From assembly GCF_000801105.2 (NCBI RefSeq), contig NC_079514.1, positions 45,760,515 to 45,824,514 on the forward strand: a stretch of 64,000 nt of DNA, read 5' to 3'. Shown one piece after another: positions 1-12,793 of the stretch (its first letter is position 1; each line of letters opens with the position of its first letter). The notes under the pieces are model-generated. The model made no database searches and was not told where the DNA came from. It saw only the letters and a list, made by a program, of their open reading frames with translations. The translations under genes and the position numbers were made by a program. This stretch comes from Raphanus sativus (taxonomy: Eukaryota; Streptophyta; Magnoliopsida; Brassicales; Brassicaceae).

Positions 1-1068
1 AAAAAGAAAATGTTTCGCATGATGAAAATCGAGAATCGAGATCCTAAACTCTTCGATTTGATGTTCCTTCGGCTAAGTTAGAAACAAAGTTAATGCTACT
101 CGAATATAAATCTGTAAATATTTTATTTTATTTATATTTCATATAAATAATATCCCAATAAAAATCGAATATGTTAAATGCTGAAGGATATAAATTAAGT
201 ATATAGCACACAAATTTTAAATTAGTAATAGTATATATATACATTTTTGTCATGCATTTAAATTTTGGTCCATGAAAAATATATATAAAGTATATTTTTG
301 CAGTTGGGCATGTCATATTTTAAAAATCATAATAAAACGGTTGACGATTCAAAACAAAAATAAAATTACTCAATATAAATTATAAAAATATTGTATTTAA
401 AATTTTCGTAATAAAAATATTTAATAAATTTAAATTATAAAATATATACTAACATTTATATAAAATCAATATTTATTTATAAATATGTGAAAAAACACAT
501 GACGTTTAAACTAAAACGCCTCAATACCACTAAAATAGTAGTTTTACTTTTTTAATTATTCAGGTAAATATAATAATATACAGTTAGCAATATGGTCTTT
601 CGGATATCTATTCAAATATGAATCGTTTTTTTAGGTATTATATTTTTGAGTTTTAAAATTAGGCTTCGTTCGAGTATTATAAATTTGTTTGGTGACTTTT
701 GAATTGGATCCTTCTGGTCCAACTGAATTCAATTCTGATGTATTGGAACCTAAAAATATCCAAATAACTAATATATGTAAAATTTCAAATATTTTTATCA
801 AAAATAATTATATTACCCAATTCAATTTAGATATTTTTAATTTAACTAAAATAACCTAAAAATTATTAAATGACCAAAAGTAATTATATTATCCGCTATG
901 GTTCGAATTCGATTATGATGTATAAGAACCTAAAATATTCAAATACCCAATATACATTCAGTTATATAATGACACATCTAAAATATATGATATTAATTAT
1001 GAAAAACAAATATCAATTTTTTAAAAATCAAAATTAAAACCCGCACGGGTGTGCGGGTCAAGCTCTAG
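1..1068 (+). mobile_element. Helitron 3' part, 5' end outside the window or lost
   Basis: The stretch is AT-rich with no usable coding frame. It closes with a GC-rich hairpin (1041-1058, arms cccgcac and gtgcggg), a short spacer and CTAG at 1065-1068, followed by T. Hairpin plus CTRR and insertion between A and T is the known signature of a Helitron 3' end. I saw no matching 5' TC terminus to the left. Fragments rich in ttcgaattcgat between about 600 and 960 resemble repeats elsewhere in the window. The terminus is well supported; the left limit is not. Confidence 0.6.
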
Positions 1069-1116
1069 TTCAATTTTAAAACGAGAGGCAAGAGGAAACG
1101 AAGGTGTGTTTTGAAC

Positions 1117-1218
1117 CATGTTGCATGGAAACGGGAAGCGGATACATGAAAACAGAGTGAATGAAAACGCAGAAGCGAAATTTCTTAGAAAATTAGGAAG
1201 CGGGTACGTGTTGGAAAC

Positions 1219-1255
<37 letters not shown>

Positions 1256-1801
1256 TAAAATTTATAAAATTTAAGATTAAAAATTATATGATTTAAATTT
1301 AAAATAAAATATTTATTCATTTATAATAATTTTGAAATAGTTTCATATTAAAACTGTAGAAATACACATAAATTAAGTTTTAAAAAATTATTAAACTAAT
1401 TATTTTAATACTTCATAAATAATTGATACAATATATTTTAATATATGATATATCTTTAATAAAAACTTCAGTGCATAAAGATAATTTATAGTATTACTTT
1501 AAATATTTGTATATTTCTATTCTCTCTATTTCATTACTATTAAATTTGAATTTTATTTAAATTAATATTGTAGTTTTATATAGATTAAAAATATGATTTT
1601 ATATTTTTGTTGGTTTTATGATATTGTGTTTAAAAAACTGGAAGCGTGATTCGAAAACGGAATCATAAGCTTCCAACATATTTTTAAAAGAATATTTTGG
1701 AAACGTTTGGAAGCGAGATTCCGTAAATTTCCATAAGTTTCCGATTCTGATTCCAATTCTAAAGCGGGAAGCGGACGTTCGATGAAATTTCCGTGCAACC
1801 T
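1117..1801. mobile_element. non-autonomous hAT-type element, 685 bp
   Basis: Flanked by the 8-bp direct repeat ttttgaac (1109-1116 and 1802-1809), the duplication length typical of hAT elements. The ends are inverted and similar: CATGTTGCATGGAAA on the left, AGGTTGCACGGAAAT reading in from the right. Subterminal regions are rich in ggaagcg/cgcttcc motifs on both sides; the centre is AT-rich and carries an (AT)n run. No transposase is encoded, so mobilisation in trans is inferred. Open frames across it are short and unlike any protein family. Confidence 0.7.
1221..1253. repeat. (AT)n microsatellite
   Basis: A run of about 16 AT dinucleotides inside the hAT-type element. Confidence 0.9.
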
Positions 1802-1809
1802 TTTTGAAC

Positions 1810-2326
1810 AAGAAAAACAATAAAAGAAAGCGCACAAGCTAGTCTCTTGGACTTTGGTGGGGATAGTCTTTGATGGTATCTGCTATCAACACGACCAATC
1901 ATTTTCATGTGCCTGATGAAAAAAGTTTCAGATCAGTAACAGGAACACAAATCAAAATATAAGAAAACAATAAAACAAAATATGTGAATTCAATTAATTT
2001 ATAGTTGCAACATAACAGAAGAAAAGTTCGATTCTCGTACCAATAATCACCATGCCGAGCCATGCATTAATATCTTAACTTGATAACACTATACGCACAC
2101 TAAAACATATGCAGATGGCTATCAAACCTTTCAAGAATTTATTAACAAAAAAACATAAATTCATTTACAGTAATGAATCCCTATTATCTAAACAGTGATT
2201 AAGGAATGATGTAAATCAATGAACAAAAAGAAATGATTCGGCGTATGGATTATTCAAACATGAGATTATTGCAGTAATTGGTACGATGAGCTTTACCTGT
2301 TATACTTCTACTTTGATGAAAACATT

Positions 2327-2369
<43 letters not shown>

Positions 2370-3960
2370 GCATGCTATTGCATAGAAAGAAGAGAAAATG
2401 CACCACCATTCAACTTGCCTAGGAATCTTCAATAAAATTATACACTTTGGTAAGAGAATCATATAAGCTATATTCCCACTATAGATCGATATGCATGTCC
2501 TAAAAGACTAATGAAATAGTAAATAAAATTTATCTTTTCTTATGATGGAAAATTGAAGAATAAGTCTTATACAATATCCTCACAAGAAACAAGAAATCTT
2601 CCTTTCATTCCCCAATCATCTTTTCTACAGCTTTTTACGTATTTTTATGCAAGCATTCACCTGAAAGCCACTATTCACTGCAACAAGTACCATTACACTC
2701 ACTTCCTCTGGCCAATGCTTCTATAAAAGAAGCTAAAGTATCATTTAACCATGCATATGTGCATAAATTCAGAATGAGGAAAACACAAATATGTTTTGCC
2801 ATAAAACAAAGAGAGAAATGATCCATCAATCATTATCCAGGAAAGGCATGTTAACGTTTAGAAATCAAACACGATTCTTTGTTTTTTAGGTGACAAAATA
2901 ATATAAGTATGCTAAGGGTTTTACTTGAGCAAGCAGAAAATGTAACGGGCGAAGGCCACCAAAATACCTATTTTGCTTATAGAGTTTTCTCTTTTATCAA
3001 ATAAACAAAAAAAACCAGAGCTTTTAGGTAATATAAATATAAAGATTAAAATTTTAAAATTTATTTATTCACGGACTGTTGGTCTCACTTAGTTTTATTT
3101 GTAGTATTTAGTCTTTCTTTTATTGATTCAACCTAAAGCTTACAACATATACATGTATCTGGAATATAAGAGGACACGAAATTAATTTGAACGTTAAGGC
3201 TTAAGTCAACATTCACAAGAGAACTTCTATTTCTTTCATTAATCATGGATGCTACTAGGACTAATATGCACAGACCGTTAGCAAGGGAATACATCATTTC
3301 ATTTCCAAAGACCCCCTTTGTTCAAATTTTCGGGGTTTCAATGACGTTTAAATTTATGCAAAAGTTGATAAATTCTTAGTTACAGAGGACTTGTGGGACC
3401 AAATAGGAAAGTTGTGAGAATAAACACAAACTCATCAACTATTTCTTCCAGGTGTAAGACAGACAAAAGGAAGGAAAGGTGTTTTGTTTATTAGCTTAGA
3501 CCCAAAAGAGATCCAAGGGGAGACCAAAATCATTTGAATGCAAAAGTGTTTCTTACTGATGAGAGCAAAGGAATATAGATAGTTGCTTCAGGCCCACCCA
3601 ATCAATTATTTTCTTCTTTAATAAAAATTAGGAAACTTTGTTTGCCCTAACTAAAAGATTTCAAACGCTACCACCCAAAAAAATCTATTTGCATAAACCA
3701 GTCCTTTCGAGAAAGTGTATGACCACAACAGTCAAATGTGTTTGCTTTGACAAGGATCAGACCCCATAAGCTAAAGCACTAGCGTTTACAAGAAGAACAG
3801 AATGTGAAATCAACCCGTCTCTCTAGCCCACATGCTTAAGAATAAGATGTAGCCAATGTAGCCAGCAACTTTTGATCAGTTTGGCCTTTTACAGAAACTT
3901 GGCCCTTTTACAAAAATAACGTAGAATGTTTTTGAATCAGATTTAAAAATTACTTACTGG
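1810..3960. other. intergenic stretch without a recognisable gene
   Basis: About 2.1 kb of AT-rich DNA. The only clear structure is the compound microsatellite listed separately. Open frames are short, interrupted and resemble no family I know. Confidence 0.6.
2328..2364. repeat. (TC)n-(AC)n compound microsatellite
   Basis: About twelve TC units run straight into about six AC units. A 70-aa open frame across it reads as a low-complexity Arg-Glu repeat and is not a gene. Confidence 0.9.
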
Positions 3961-3962
3961 TA

Positions 3963-4202
3963 TTCCCTCCGTTTTATATTATTTGTCGTTCTAGGTTTAT
4001 GCACAAAGATTAAGAAAACATTTAATTTTACATATTTTCAAAATAAAAACACTATTACCAATACACCTAACCATATATCAACCAATATAAAAATAGAATA
4101 GAGCATATTATCAATAAATTTTCCATTGAAAAACGAAAACGACATTTATTTTGAAACAAAAAAATCTACTCTTAAACGACAAGTAATTCGAAACGGAGGG
4201 AG
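3963..4202. mobile_element. Stowaway-type MITE, 240 bp
   Basis: The ends read TTCCCTCCGTTTTATATT on the left and, inverted from the right, CTCCCTCCGTTTCGAATT. This is the well-known Stowaway (Tc1/mariner) terminal repeat. The element is flanked by TA on both sides (3961-3962 and 4203-4204), the expected target duplication. The interior is AT-rich and non-coding. Confidence 0.88.
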
Positions 4203-4429
4203 TAATTTGCTTGTTTTACGTTGAACTGAAACAGGCGGCGTGTAATTGTAGAAACAATGTTCAAAAAAAATTATATACCGATAATTAGAAGCTTTATACG
4301 TGATTAATGCCTAGTTGGATGCTTAGGCGGTGGTATAGAAAAATGGTTTTGTTTATGACCAATTTGCCCCATAAACACTATCTAAAACAATTTTTAGAAT
4401 ACTATGTAGAACAAACCAGCGAACAAAAC

Positions 4430-4735
4430 ATATGTTCCTCCAATGGAACACAAAAATTTACACTATATTTCATTCTAAAATAGAGTAACTCTATTATAAA
4501 GTTAGATTTGCTCCAATAGTTCATTTTATAATATAGTTACTATATAAATAGAGTGAATTATAGAGTAATGTTGCTTTTTCATTCTAAATATAAACTGAAA
4601 ATCAACATTATTCTATAATCCACTTTATTTATAGAGTAACTCTATTATATAGTGAATCATTGGAGCAAATCCAACTCTATAATAAAGTTACTCTATTTTA
4701 GAGTGGATTTTTGTGTAGTATTGAAGATGTTCTTA
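4430..4735. mobile_element. foldback MITE with long inverted arms
   Basis: The left half (from about 4430) matches the inverted right half (from about 4735) for over 120 bases with scattered mismatches, including shared blocks such as taaaatagagtaact and ggatttgctccaat. The element can fold into one long hairpin, with no coding capacity. I did not find a clear target duplication, so its superfamily is open. Confidence 0.75.
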
Positions 4736-6870
4736 TGAGTTAAACCCAAAGATATACAAAGTAAAATCCTTTAAATGCAAAAGTGTTTTGAATCAAAGAA
4801 AGAAAAGGAATATAGATAGTTTCTTCTGGCACACCCAAATCAAACTAATTTTGTTCGCCCCAACAAAAGCATTCAACCTCATTCACAAAAAAGTCGCTAG
4901 CGTAAGCCAATCCTTTCAATAAAGTGTGGCCAGGATAGTCAAAATGTGAATATGCTTTAGCCAGGACCAGACCCTAGATGATTCTGAAGGACCAATGTTC
5001 GCGAGAAAAGTACATCCTAAATTCGACCAGTCTCTCCATCCCGCTTGATAAAGCTTTGAGTTAATGCTCTTTTGACTAAAAGTTTGAGTTAATGTTGCAT
5101 CAACTTTTGAAGAAATTAGCCTTAATATAAAGTCTTTTGCATCAAATGTTTTTAAAAAATTTCTAAGGTATTGCTCGAGTAAGTTAAGATTGAAACTAAT
5201 TGGAATCTTGCATGATTTAAAAAGTCACGTGTTTTGCATGACATACGGTTTTACCGGTGGTTTTAGAAGAGCATCTAGAATCTTTTTAACAGTTTCAAAA
5301 TAAACAGTCTTATCACCAAATCAAGTATAAATGGGATTATCTACTCAAAAGGGGTTCCTAATTTGTTATTTTTAATAAAGATTTCTAAGCATTCAAGATA
5401 AGCATATCTTTATTCTCCTGGGTCTGACCATGTGGGGAAAAACAACCAAAGAGAGAGAAATATCAATGAAAGATTAGTTTAGTTAAGGCATAATTTCCTT
5501 AGGACGGCCTAACTTTAAGAAATAAAGAGATAAAATTTATAGGATTAAAGAAGGAACAATGGAGAAAAGTTGTCCTAATTTTATGCCTTCTTAATATAAT
5601 GTTTTGAACTTTATGCACAACATGTTTTCTTTATTGACAACAGTATTTTTGGCCTCGCAATAACTTGAGTCTAAAAGTAAGGTTCGTTTTGGTTCAAATA
5701 TATTTTGAGTCTTGCTTGAGAATCTAAGGCAATGCCGCGGTGGCATATATTCCTCATCACTTGTTCCCTATATTTTGAGTCTTGCTTGAGAATCTAAGGC
5801 TAGTGTAAGCTAGCCTAGCCGCACAAATATCATATCATAGGATTTACATGTGAATCTGTAATGTCAACGAAATATCGAGCATATGCTATCATACAGTGAA
5901 CATGTGTTGGACAGTCCTATCACAAGAAGCACCCCAGCTTTTCTGATATAACAACAGAAATGGGAAAAATGTAAAAAAAGTAAAAGAAAAGTTAGTAAAA
6001 TCAAAAAGTTCCTGATTTCTAAGCAATATGTGGACATGTGGTGCTAGATAAGTAGATATCACTATTCGGTTTGATTAGGAGGAACCCTTGCTCGACAGTT
6101 TGGCTTGTATACTATATCCTCCCTCCTCTGCGTGCCCAGGCTTGGGCTTGTTTGGTGTTTGATCCAAAGAGAAAATAATTAAATCCCAATATACATGTGC
6201 TTTCATTTTGCCCATAAGAGGGTTGAGGCCCATTAATTTGCTTTTTCATAAAGCCACTTAACTATTTAATCCGTTGGATTATATACGAAGCTTCCAGGCC
6301 TCACAGGTTGAGACGCCCAGTGCGGTTGCGCGGATATAAGTAGATGCAGTTTTATGATTCATAACGACTGATATAAAGGTTAAACATTGATGTAGTTACT
6401 GGATATTTATGACTAATTGATTAGAAAATTGTGTTACGATTAAAAACAATTATTGATATGAACATATTATATTAGTGTACAAATATCAAAAACATATTAT
6501 TACAATAAGATAAAATATAATTTTAATATAATTAATAAAGTATTATGTTTATTTATTTAATTTTTAGATTAAAGTTATAATGTCACTAAAAATATTATGA
6601 ATGTTTATACTAATCTTTCAAGAAAAAATTTTGTGTTTATGTATGTATTATATGTTAATGTTTAAAATTATAATGAATGTTTTGGTTTAAAGTTTTTATA
6701 ATATGAATTATGATACTGTTAGGAAAATAAATTAGAATATAAAATGTGTATATAGATATTTAGTTATAATATTTTAAATTTTAAAATTTTAACTTTTAAT
6801 TTAATTTCTTTTAAAATTTGGTTTTATTTTCTTTTATTTATCCACTGCGACTGTTTGCAAATATTAGAGA
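4736..6870. other. intergenic stretch with a 31-bp spaced direct repeat
   Basis: No gene is recognised. A 31-bp sequence at 5700-5730 (containing gagtcttgcttgagaatc) recurs at 5770-5800, 70 bases later. The rest is AT-rich and unassigned. Confidence 0.55.
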
Positions 6871-7690
6871 ATTTTTTTTTTTGGTCAAACCTTTTCTTTT
6901 ATAAATTCAAACTAAACAGAGTTCCCAACCCATAAAGGGTTGTTTGAAAACAGAAACAGAACATGTTTAGCAAGCTGATCCGCTTGCACATTACAGTTAC
7001 GAGCTACAAACCGAAAAGATAAAGAGTGGAGGGATCTACTCAACACGCCTAGGTCATAGAGTAGTCCTTTGAGTTCAATCATAGACTTGTTTCCTGTGAG
7101 AATGTTAATAAGATGTCGAGAATCCGAGAAACAGATCACATCTTTGATTCCACATGCTACAGCTTTTGTGAGGCCTTCTTTCAGTGCCAATGCTTCAGCA
7201 ACCAAAACAGAAGGAACCACACGACGCGCTGAGCTACCTGAGAAGAGAGTAGCACCCGCTGGGTTCGTAGCCACCCAGCCTGAGCCACCTGCAAAAGAAG
7301 AGCCATTCCATGCTGCATCCGAATGAATACTAATGGCATTTGCTGGTACTTTGGGCTCTAAGTTCGACTTTTTAAAGTCTTTAGGTGAAACATGTTTTTG
7401 ATGGTTGCACCGCAGATTGCCATTCTTTAGCCGTTTTAAGGGCTTTTAACATCACTTCTGATTCTGAGAAAGACTTATTCTCGAATAATAGTTGATTCCT
7501 GTTTGTCCACAAAACCCAAAAGATCCAAGGGTATAAGGGATTTTGCAGTCCTGAGGGTGGTAGGTTCTCTGTCTTTACGCATTCCTCCAGCAAGTCACCC
7601 ATATATAGTCAGACCAGGTCTTGCGGTTGGATTCACTACCAATGGGGCCAGTTTCCAAACTTTTTGAGCGTAAGGGCACAGGGCCAAAAT
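6871..7690 (-). mobile_element. decayed LINE 3' end: zf-RVT and RNase H remnants
   Basis: Read on the minus strand, a CPYAQKVW motif (near 7665) belongs to the zinc-binding C-terminal region of plant LINE reverse transcriptases. A PWIFWVLWTNRNQLLFE segment and an RNase H-like domain follow, with DAAWNGSS, a conserved AEALALKEGL stretch, FSDSRHLINIL and ARNCNVQADQLAKH. A poly(T) tract at 6871-6884 on the plus strand is the poly(A) tail. The frame is broken by stops (near 7610) and a frameshift near 7381, so it is a 5'-truncated dead copy. Confidence 0.82.
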
Positions 7691-8401
7691 TTATGCAAGT
7701 AATATTAGAGAAAACTAACTTTTAGTTTTATTAGGTTTATAGTAGTTTAAAGTGATTTATAACATTTTATGATTGTTATAAACGCTAATCACCACTATCA
7801 TAAGTAAACGTAGCATGTGTAGATGGTAGTGGCAAAATTTATCAAACTAGTTTCTGAATTTTGGTGGTGATTGTCTTTCTTTGTAAGAAAAAAAATATAT
7901 ATCTTGGATCAATAATTCGTTTGGAAAAAAGAAGAGACCATTTTATGTTTTGCGATTCTTTTCTAATTTTTTCTACATTTTTATTTTTTTGAATATGAAA
8001 ATATTGATTTGAAAATTTACATATTTTATCATTTCAGTTTAAAATAATTAAATTGTATTGTACAAAATAAAATTTAAAATCGTATATAAATTTATACATT
8101 ATATCTTATAATAGAATTGCACAGTCTGGTAAAATCGAATTGAAATATAGAAAATAGTTTAGATTTGGCAGTACTAAATAAACTAAATAAATTTTATTTT
8201 AAGAAACCACAGTGCGGTTCGTGTTATAAAACAATCAAAACCGAAATCCAAAAATCGATCAATTAAAATATATTAATACATTTATATATACATTTTATAA
8301 TAAAATTAAAAACAAAATTATATAATTTATTTTATTAATATGATATTCTAATTAAAACATTGATTTTAGTAATTTATTATTTTGTAATGTTAATTTTTTC
8401 A
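7691..8401. other. AT-rich intergenic stretch
   Basis: No gene is seen. The sequence tttatgcaagtaatatta near 7690 matches the right arm of the foldback element at 8402-8587 and may be a relic of a second copy. Confidence 0.5.
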
Positions 8402-8587
8402 TTTTCATTTTAGTAATACTTGCATAAAGTTTGGTTGGTGCAATTTTGAAAAAGAAAGTTTCTACTAGAATCTCTGTTTCGATCTATTGTTAACAATAGA
8501 ACAAAACAGATCGGAACTAGAATCAATAAACATTCCTTTTCAAAATTGCACCAACCAAAATTTATGCAAGTAATACTAAAATGAAAA
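8402..8587. mobile_element. foldback element, 186 bp, about 50-bp inverted arms
   Basis: The left arm (8402-8452) and right arm (8537-8587) are near-perfect reverse complements; both contain ttggttggtgcaattttg or its complement with few mismatches. The loop contains a small palindrome around tattgttaacaata. No coding capacity. The target duplication is unclear. Confidence 0.8.
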
Positions 8588-10441
8588 TGGAATGGTAGAA
8601 GGCACGGCACGGTCAAACGTTCCCCGAACATTATTACCAAGTTCATCGACAAGCAGCTAAGAAACCGAATCAGTTCACTGCGTGGAAGAGGAGGAACATG
8701 TTTCAACAACACAGTGGCGGTTTGGTTTTGACTAGAGATTAGGCGAGCTTAACCACTGTTTTTGGGTTAAAAGATATCACTCTTGTTTAAACTAAAGATG
8801 CACTAGTTGTACAAAAGCCTTTTTTAATTTGAATAAATTTAACATTTTTTCAAAAAAAAAAGGATCTTATTGAATATTTGTAACAAAAATGGGTTTTAAA
8901 GCAACACTGTAACAATCTTATTGAATATTTGTAACAAAAATGGATTTTAAAGCAATACAAATTCTAAGTCGTGGTTTGTAATAGAATTCTGGTTTGTCAC
9001 CGTATAAATTCACTTATAGTTATTATGACAGTTTTTATTGAATAGTCATGGTCTGAAAGCGTGGACACTTATCTTCCGTCCCTTTGGAGTTTGGACCAGT
9101 TTCGGATAGAGATCTATACAGCTGCATCTTGGCTATACACTGCCCCATTACTCGACCAGCCACATCTGAGAGAAGGGATAGCAGTTTCGATAAGATTTGG
9201 AATGTAAAAACTTTTAAATGACATTTAGATAAGTTTATCTGAAAAAGGCTGATTCAGCATTTCTATGCTGATACAAAATGTTATGAAAAGGCCTGAAAAA
9301 ACTATTTAACACTACTAGCTGAGAAAGATAATTTTCTCTGTATACAACTTTGATATGTCAAAAAAAAAAAACTTTGATATGTCGCAGCATGTTCAGTGCT
9401 TTTGAATGCAATCTTTTTAATGACATTGATTATTACTCTAGTTGGCAAAAGAAACACATTGATTACACTGACCAACCAAATTACACTGATCGCGCCATAA
9501 ACAAAATCCAATCAGTAGCTTATTCCAATATTAAAAATAAATAAATATCTTAATCTAGGTGTTGTGAAAAAGTATCTTAATAAGGTACTTTTTGTGAGTT
9601 GGCATGATGTGCAACTTATTTTTGTTTGTCGCATTCATTGCTTTTATTAGTGAATTGTTTTTTTCAAAATTCTCCCATATCATTAAACCGGATCCAATTT
9701 ATCCTCATAAACCGGTACTGTAGTATCCTTGACAAATTTACTTACCTGCATCTTCATACACACACACACACATACATACAATGTGCATTGTATATATTCA
9801 TTTTATTCTCTCATAATATTCATTTTATTCTATGAATATGTCCCAAACTACACGATCCTATTATTCAAACTCTACTGAAAATATTAGTTCTATTCTACTA
9901 TTGCTTACTTTTGGTACACATGGATATGTACTGTACTTGCATGTTTGTTTCACATCAAAAACCATTAAAAACTTTTAAAATTTGACGAAAAAAATATTTT
10001 AAAATAATACTATAACTAGTGGAATATGTATAGTGTCGATTTCAATATTTTTGTCGATGGACATCGACGTGGTGTCACTGCGTTAGCATCCATTTTCTAT
10101 TGTTTTAGATAATTGCATACAGCCTTACTTCACATGATACTGTCCGGGCGTCCACAATTTCAGCATCCAATTATTACAAAATAAATTGAAATTATATTTA
10201 CTACTTTTAATATTTTTATAATTACATAAAAGTTTTGCCAGCTAAGCTTTTATAATCTGGTAAAATAATATTTTTAATTATGAAAAATATGTAAACGTTT
10301 TGAAGGCCAGTTTTCAAAAAAAAATATGTAAACGTATCAATCATAAAACATATTTATAAACAGTTAACAACTCTTTTTTATTTAGGAAAGAAATTAAATC
10401 ATCATTGTGAAAGTTAAATTTCCAAATCTACCCCTGGAAAC
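8588..10441. other. intergenic stretch, no gene recognised
   Basis: AT-rich. A segment at about 8600-8720 and another at about 9060-9190 have more balanced composition and could be gene relics, but I could not assign either. The sequence attgaatatttgtaacaaaaatgg occurs twice (about 8870 and 8921) as a local direct repeat. A short (CA)n run lies near 9760. Confidence 0.45.
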
Positions 10442-11857
10442 TCACTGGACACACTTCTTCTTCGCGAACCCAAACCTGTCATTCTCCAAATCGTATTCCA
10501 CGTGATAGTTCTGTTGCTGAAAACTCCCGAGAATAATCGCCGGCCCACTCCTTCCACCGGTGGAACTCACGGTGTTATCGGACACAACCGTTAAACAGAC
10601 GTTATCAACGCTTCCGACAAGCGTAAAATAATTAGACAATGGCAGCTCCATTTTAGCTCCACCTTTGAACTCGAAGATCAACTCGGGCACCGTAACTGAT
10701 CCCTTGCCGGAGATATTGAAACACGGACCAAGTCCCGTGATCTTCTCCAACTCCTTTTCTCTGCTGTAGCTCGACATCTGCGCCGCGAACTCTTGAGCAA
10801 CGAGCTCGAAAACGGGTCGATCCATGAAAGTGAATGTGGATCCGGAATCGACGATGGTTCCTCCGTTTCCGTCGGGCCCCGGCGCGAGGAACTTGTAAGG
10901 GATCTTCACGCGCTTGCTCCCGACGTAGATTCGCCTGAGGTTGAGGTAGTAGTACTCGAGAAACGCTGCGTTGGAGACATTTGGGTTGCTTCGAAACGGC
11001 GTGTAGCTGAGACCCGGAGTTTTCGACCCGGAATCATGACCCGACCCGGTATCGAGATCCAGATCGGTGCTGACGTCGGTATCGTCGAACCGGCGGGAGA
11101 CCAAGCAATGCGAGAACCTCTTGAGTTTCATCTGCACGGGGAGAGACTCGGGTCCGCGTCCGAACCCGGCGATACCAGCGGGTTGTCGGGTCGAGATAAT
11201 GGAGCAACCGACGACGAAATCGGGTACGGTTAGATCCGGGAAATCGAGCTTTTCTGATAGTAAAATCCCAGCCGTTGATCCTAATCCGTATTGGAGAATG
11301 TACGGTGGGCAAGCGACGGTGCAGTTTTGGGTATTCGGGTCACATCCTCTGCATTTAACGTTGGGTCCGAACAGAAGCTGGCATTTCGGATTCTGACACC
11401 CGATGACCCGCGACGAGGCGGAGTTCTTGGGGACGAATCTTGGGATCCGGGTCGGGTCTAACCCGGAAAAATCGCAGCCGGTGCAGAGATACCGTGAGGT
11501 GCAAGGGAACCAGACAAGACTGCTTCCGGTATCGAACACGAAAGGGATTGTCTGCGACGGTGTGCCGAAGCTGAGCGAGACGGAGTATCCGCCGTAGCTT
11601 TTGGCGGAAAGAGGTGATTTCACGACGGCGGCGGATGCAGAGGGGGCGGAGAGAGCGTTTTCGTCGGGTTTGATGGAGCTGGGTTGTTTGAGCTGTTGGG
11701 CTCTTGCGATGGAGGAGTCGGCGAGACGGCGGAGAGAGAGGTAAGGATCGTTGCTGGGTAGTTGGTCTGTGTGGTGGGAGAGAGGAGAGAGGGGTAGTTT
11801 GATGGCGGAGGCGACGGAGAGTAAGATAAGGAAGAAGAGGAGAGGAGGAGAAGACAT
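10442..11857 (-). CDS. nepenthesin-type aspartic protease, secreted
   Basis: A single uninterrupted frame of 471 codons encodes a pepsin-family (A1) aspartic endopeptidase. Residues 1-18 form a hydrophobic signal peptide and a Ser/Pro-rich propeptide follows. The first catalytic motif DTGSS is at 109-113, followed by a cysteine-rich segment (CTSRYLCTGCDFSG) typical of plant nepenthesin-like proteases. The second catalytic motif DSGS is at 337-340. The C-terminus carries the family signature LGSFQQQNYHVEYD. Length and intronless structure fit the plant subfamily. It probably cleaves proteins in the apoplast, vacuole or cell wall; the substrate is unknown. Position and sequence fit the Arabidopsis locus I recall as At3g52500. 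The start is the first ATG before the signal peptide, about 110 bases downstream of a TATA-like box. All key residues are present, so it is likely active. Confidence 0.93.
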   Translation of the reverse strand: MSSPPLLFFLILLSVASAIKLPLSPLSHHTDQLPSNDPYLSLRRLADSSIARAQQLKQPSSIKPDENALSAPSASAAVVKSPLSAKSYGGYSVSLSFGTPSQTIPFVFDTGSSLVWFPCTSRYLCTGCDFSGLDPTRIPRFVPKNSASSRVIGCQNPKCQLLFGPNVKCRGCDPNTQNCTVACPPYILQYGLGSTAGILLSEKLDFPDLTVPDFVVGCSIISTRQPAGIAGFGRGPESLPVQMKLKRFSHCLVSRRFDDTDVSTDLDLDTGSGHDSGSKTPGLSYTPFRSNPNVSNAAFLEYYYLNLRRIYVGSKRVKIPYKFLAPGPDGNGGTIVDSGSTFTFMDRPVFELVAQEFAAQMSSYSREKELEKITGLGPCFNISGKGSVTVPELIFEFKGGAKMELPLSNYFTLVGSVDNVCLTVVSDNTVSSTGGRSGPAIILGSFQQQNYHVEYDLENDRFGFAKKKCVQ

Positions 11858-11966
11858 TGTGTTTGTGTTGCGCTGTTTTCACTTGGTGGCTTATGGGTTT
11901 ATGTAAGAAGAAGACAAGTAGTGGAAAGTGGAGAATCATGTTCGATCATTGTGACTTTCTTCTTTC

Positions 11967-11973
11967 TTATATA
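11967..11973 (-). promoter_or_regulatory. TATA-like box upstream of the aspartic protease
   Basis: On the minus strand the sequence reads TTATATAAG about 110 bases before the protease ATG, a distance compatible with a TATA box plus a short 5' UTR. Inference from sequence and position only. Confidence 0.4.
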
Positions 11974-11974
11974 A

Positions 11975-12740
11975 AAGTTTATAATAATTTATATTAAAAA
12001 AAATAAGTATAAAATGTGTTCATCCTCAAGGAAACTTTACCACTACAAGTAAACTATACGTGGAAATGTATTTTTGTATGTCTGACATGAAACATTACAA
12101 GATAGAATAAAACCAGCTAATATTTGTATTTATTATTGAAACATGCCAATTTGAACCGAATGTGTGTGAAATGGATTTACTTTGTATCAATAATTATTCT
12201 ATATACGTATACAAATACTGAAACCCATACAGAATATTCACCATTTTGATTAATTGGTTTGATGGTTGGCCATGTGAGGCTCAAGACTCAAGTGGCTAAA
12301 CCCATTTACAAATCATGTGATTCATTAATGCACATCTTCGACTGTCAATTCTCACGTTGTTTTAATTGGACAACTGTTAGAAGGAGTGAATTTGTCTCTA
12401 CCCAAATTCATATTGGATTTCATAAGGAATTGTTTTTAATCTTTATAACCAATTACACTAATCATGTAAACTGAACAAAGCACTACCCTGTGTTTTTCAT
12501 TGATCCATAAAGGTTTGTACATGTCCTATTTTTTATATTTAAAATTTGCGTTTAAATTGATACGAATTTGAATAGATTATTAATCACTACATGAGCCTCT
12601 ATGGACGTTAGGAATCAATTGACCAAACCAGGCACGTTGAGTATAGGTGTGAGTAATCGACCACATGTATATTTGCTGACCCTTAAAAAGTCTGTGACCT
12701 GCATTAACCAGAATATATATACACAGACTTGCATTAACCA

Positions 12741-12793
<53 letters not shown>

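Noticed and set aside
10793..11597. Several plus-strand and alternative minus-strand frames across the aspartic protease
   Set aside because: They are shadows of the GC-rich protease coding sequence and show no family resemblance.
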